64,000 bases of DNA from contig NZ_LT984803.1 of the NCBI RefSeq assembly GCF_900250115.1, positions 1,763,583-1,827,582 on the forward strand. Reading direction: 5' to 3'. The translations under genes and the position numbers were made by a program. The notes below the pieces were generated by a model. It was not told the DNA's origin, searched no databases, and worked only from the letters and a program-made list of their open reading frames with translations. How positions within the stretch are numbered: position 1 is the first letter of the stretch; every line of letters starts with the position of its first letter. Positions 62,166-64,000 of the stretch are shown here, piece by piece. Origin of the DNA: Cupriavidus taiwanensis. Lineage in GTDB: Bacteria > Pseudomonadota > Gammaproteobacteria > Burkholderiales > Burkholderiaceae.

Positions 62166-62589
62166 AGACCACCTCGGCGCGCTTGACGAAGGCATCGACA
62201 AAGGTATTGGCGATCATGCTGAAGACCGGGCCAATGAGCTTTTCCAGCAGCAGGCTGGAAAACTCGTAGTGCAGGTGGAACTCGATCTTGCACGCGTCTT
62301 CGCGCAGCGGCGTAAAGCGCCATGACCCGTTGAAGGTCTTGAACGGCCCGTCGGCAAAGGTCATGTCGATACGCGTCGGGCGTTCCTGGGTATTGCGCGT
62401 ATGGAAGAACTGCTGGATGCCCTTGAAGTGGATATGGATCTTGGCGTCGAGTTTCGTCTCGGTCTGCTCGAACACCTCCACGCCGCCGCACCATGGCAGG
62501 AACTTGGGATAGTCCTCCACGCGGGTGACCAGGTCATACATCTGCGCGGCCGAATAACCGAGCAGGACGGATTTATGGACGTCTGCCAT
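62152..62589 (-). CDS. ratA: RatA/COQ10-type START-domain protein
   Basis: A 145-residue single-domain polyketide-cyclase/START protein. MADVHKSVLLGYSAAQMYDL, VEDYPKFLPWCGGVEV and the C-terminal helix GPVFSMIANTFVDAFVKRAE are the standard blocks. E. coli RatA was described as a ribosome-association toxin, while eukaryotic COQ10 binds ubiquinone; the latter role may be the ancestral one. ATG 62589 gives the usual N terminus; ATG 62616 adds nine residues. It is divergent from smpB, the conserved arrangement. Confidence 0.9.
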   Translation of the reverse strand: MADVHKSVLLGYSAAQMYDLVTRVEDYPKFLPWCGGVEVFEQTETKLDAKIHIHFKGIQQFFHTRNTQERPTRIDMTFADGPFKTFNGSWRFTPLREDACKIEFHLHYEFSSLLLEKLIGPVFSMIANTFVDAFVKRAEVVYGAS

Positions 62590-62768
62590 GTAAGGGGAAA
62601 TCTGGCTTGCGGCCATGCCGCGCGCGCTGCGCGGCAGGCATGCGCCTGTGCCGGGGGCTGGTTTGCTAGAATCCCGATTTTAGCCGACCCGCGCGCTCCG
62701 CGGCATCCCGCCATGCGGCGCCGCAGCGAACCGGCCGGAATCCAACCTACCGCACCCTACCCGCACGC

Positions 62769-63221
62769 ATGACCATTGCAGATAACAAGAAGGCCTTCTT
62801 CGACTATTTCATCGAGGAACGATACGAGGCCGGGATCGTGCTGGAAGGCTGGGAGGTCAAGGCGATCCGCGCCGGGCGGGTGCAGATCAAGGAAGGCTAT
62901 GTGGTGGTGCGCGACGCCGAGATGTTCCTGATCGGCGCCCATATCAGCCCGCTGCAGAGCGCCTCCACCCACGTCAAGCCCGATCCGGTGCGCACGCGCA
63001 AGCTGCTGCTCAAGGCCGACGAAATCAAGAAGCTGATCGGCAAGGTCGAGCAGCGCGGCTACACGCTGGTGCCGCTGAACCTGCATTACACCCGCGGCCG
63101 CGTCAAGTGCGAGATCGGCCTGGCCAAGGGCAAGAAGCAGTTCGACAAGCGCGAGACCGAGAAACAGCGCGATTGGCAGCGCGAGAAGGCCCGCATCATG
63201 AAGGGCGACACCAAGGCATAG
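62769..63221 (+). CDS. smpB: SsrA-binding protein
   Basis: A 150-residue tmRNA-binding protein essential for trans-translation, the rescue of stalled ribosomes. The OB-fold blocks [36 protein letters not shown] and [20 protein letters not shown] are present, as is the basic tail [20 protein letters not shown] that enters the mRNA channel. Start ATG 62769. No ssrA gene is visible in the window. It faces the SPFH gene tail-to-tail. Confidence 0.97.
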   Translation: MTIADNKKAFFDYFIEERYEAGIVLEGWEVKAIRAGRVQIKEGYVVVRDAEMFLIGAHISPLQSASTHVKPDPVRTRKLLLKADEIKKLIGKVEQRGYTLVPLNLHYTRGRVKCEIGLAKGKKQFDKRETEKQRDWQREKARIMKGDTKA

Positions 63222-63245
63222 CGCCGCCCGCCCGCGCCTGCGTGT

Positions 63246-64000
63246 TCAGGCGCCGGCCTTCTGCCCCTTCACGATCTGCAGCGCTGACGCGATCATGCTG
63301 CTCATCTCGCCCAGGTTGCCGGGCACGATCAGCGTATTGCCTTGCTTGGCCAGGTTGCCGAATGCGGCAACATATTCCTCGGCCACCTTCAGGTTGACCG
63401 CGTCCATGCCGCCTTCGGTGCGGATCGCGTTGCCGATCTTCTGGATCGCCTGCGCGTTCGCCTCGGCCACGGCCAGGATGGCCTGGGCCTCGCCCTGCGC
63501 GGTATTGATCGCCGCCTGCTTCTCGCCTTCCGATTTCTGGATCGCCGCCTCGCGCGCGCCCGAGGCCAGGTTGATCTGTTCCTGGCGCCTGCCTTCCGAC
63601 GCGGCGATCAGCGCCCGCTTTTCCCGCTCGGCGGTGATCTGCGCCTGCATCGCATGCAGGATCTCCTTGGGCGGGGTCAGGTCCTTGATCTCGTAGCGCA
63701 GCACCTTCACGCCCCAGTTGGAAGCGGCTTCATCCAGCGCATTGACCACGCTGTGATTGATGAACTCGCGCTCCTCGAAGGTCTTGTCCAGCTCCAGCTT
63801 GCCGATCACCGAGCGCAGCGTGGTCTGCGACAGCTGCGTGATCGCGACCACGAAATTGCTGGAGCCGTACGACGCCTTCATCGGGTCGGTGACCTGGAAG
63901 TACAGCACGCCGTCGACCTGCAGCTGCGTGTTGTCCTTGGTGATGCAGACCTGGCTGGGCACGTCCAGCGGGATTTCCTTGAGCACGTGCTTGTAGGCGA
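63246..64000 (-). CDS. SPFH/stomatin-family protein (QmcA-like), 5' end outside the window
   Basis: About 251 C-terminal residues are present; the reading frame stays open through the right edge (upstream codons read AYKHVLKEIPLD), so the GTG at 63986 is not the true start. The SPFH core shows DVPSQVCITKDNTQLQVDGV, YFQVTDPMKASYG and LDEAASNWGVKVLRYEIKDL, followed by the long coiled coil (ITAEREKRALIAASEGRRQE) and a Gly/Ala-rich end. These membrane-anchored scaffolds assemble rings, often with an NfeD-type partner, which would be beyond the edge. Confidence 0.93.
   Translation of the reverse strand, partial: AYKHVLKEIPLDVPSQVCITKDNTQLQVDGVLYFQVTDPMKASYGSSNFVVAITQLSQTTLRSVIGKLELDKTFEEREFINHSVVNALDEAASNWGVKVLRYEIKDLTPPKEILHAMQAQITAEREKRALIAASEGRRQEQINLASGAREAAIQKSEGEKQAAINTAQGEAQAILAVAEANAQAIQKIGNAIRTEGGMDAVNLKVAEEYVAAFGNLAKQGNTLIVPGNLGEMSSMIASALQIVKGQKAGA

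Overview
The window is high-GC chromosomal DNA from a betaproteobacterium of the Burkholderiaceae, most likely a Cupriavidus (or close Ralstonia relative). The basis is inference from protein sequence and gene order: galU-uppP, guaB/guaA beside ratA-rnfH-smpB, a Bug/TctC periplasmic receptor, PPK2, polyhydroxyalkanoate (PHA) genes and fused indolepyruvate oxidoreductase are typical of that group. No rRNA, tRNA, CRISPR array, insertion sequence or prophage gene was recognised.

Layout. 1-1864 (minus): start of an exopolysaccharide export operon (Wza-like exporter, phosphatase, Wzc-like kinase cut by the edge). 1865-4837: a leader region with two terminator-like hairpins, then galU, uppP and an acetyltransferase. 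5040-10019 (minus): a complete-looking medium-chain PHA set (R-hydratase, Pseudomonas-type class II synthase, phasin, Pseudomonas-type depolymerase) with an AraC-type regulator. 10268-18796: DsbA-like oxidoreductase, acyl-CoA ligase, SulP permease, a nonsense-broken small gene, PPK2 and three hypothetical genes. 18900-25620 (minus): a two-gene unit of a zinc metallopeptidase and a giant kinase-like/DUF4011/SF1 helicase/Vsr-like nuclease/WGR protein that carries a frameshift; it resembles an antiphage system. 25985-27226: a repeat-containing secreted protein and a lower-GC patch with a DUF3303 gene.

27402-38927 is the most striking part. An XRE regulator and a small gene diverge from a translationally coupled operon: MFS carrier, PyrK-like and PyrD(1B)-like dihydroorotate dehydrogenase subunits, an N-carbamoyl-amino-acid hydrolase, dihydroorotase, aspartase, orotate phosphoribosyltransferase, a single-domain malic enzyme and a porin. 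Read together they spell uptake of orotate and its breakdown: orotate to dihydroorotate to N-carbamoyl-aspartate to aspartate to fumarate, with malate to pyruvate at the end (fumarase would come from elsewhere) and PyrE as a salvage branch. Three copies of an 18-bp operator-like sequence lie in the divergent promoter region.

38984-47787 (minus): an acyl-CoA dehydrogenase/kinase-fold/SDR trio, the proton-translocating transhydrogenase pntAA-AB-B, a TauD-type dioxygenase, a quinone oxidoreductase and two small proteins that share a motif. 47993-55917 (plus): a UxaA-type lyase pair, GntR regulator, Ldh_2 dehydrogenase, giant 2-oxoacid:ferredoxin oxidoreductase and TctC receptor, probably one hydroxyacid-catabolic locus of unknown substrate. 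56129-64000: housekeeping genes guaA, a membrane protein, guaB, an EamA permease, a DUF4124 protein, rnfH, ratA, smpB and an SPFH protein cut by the right edge.
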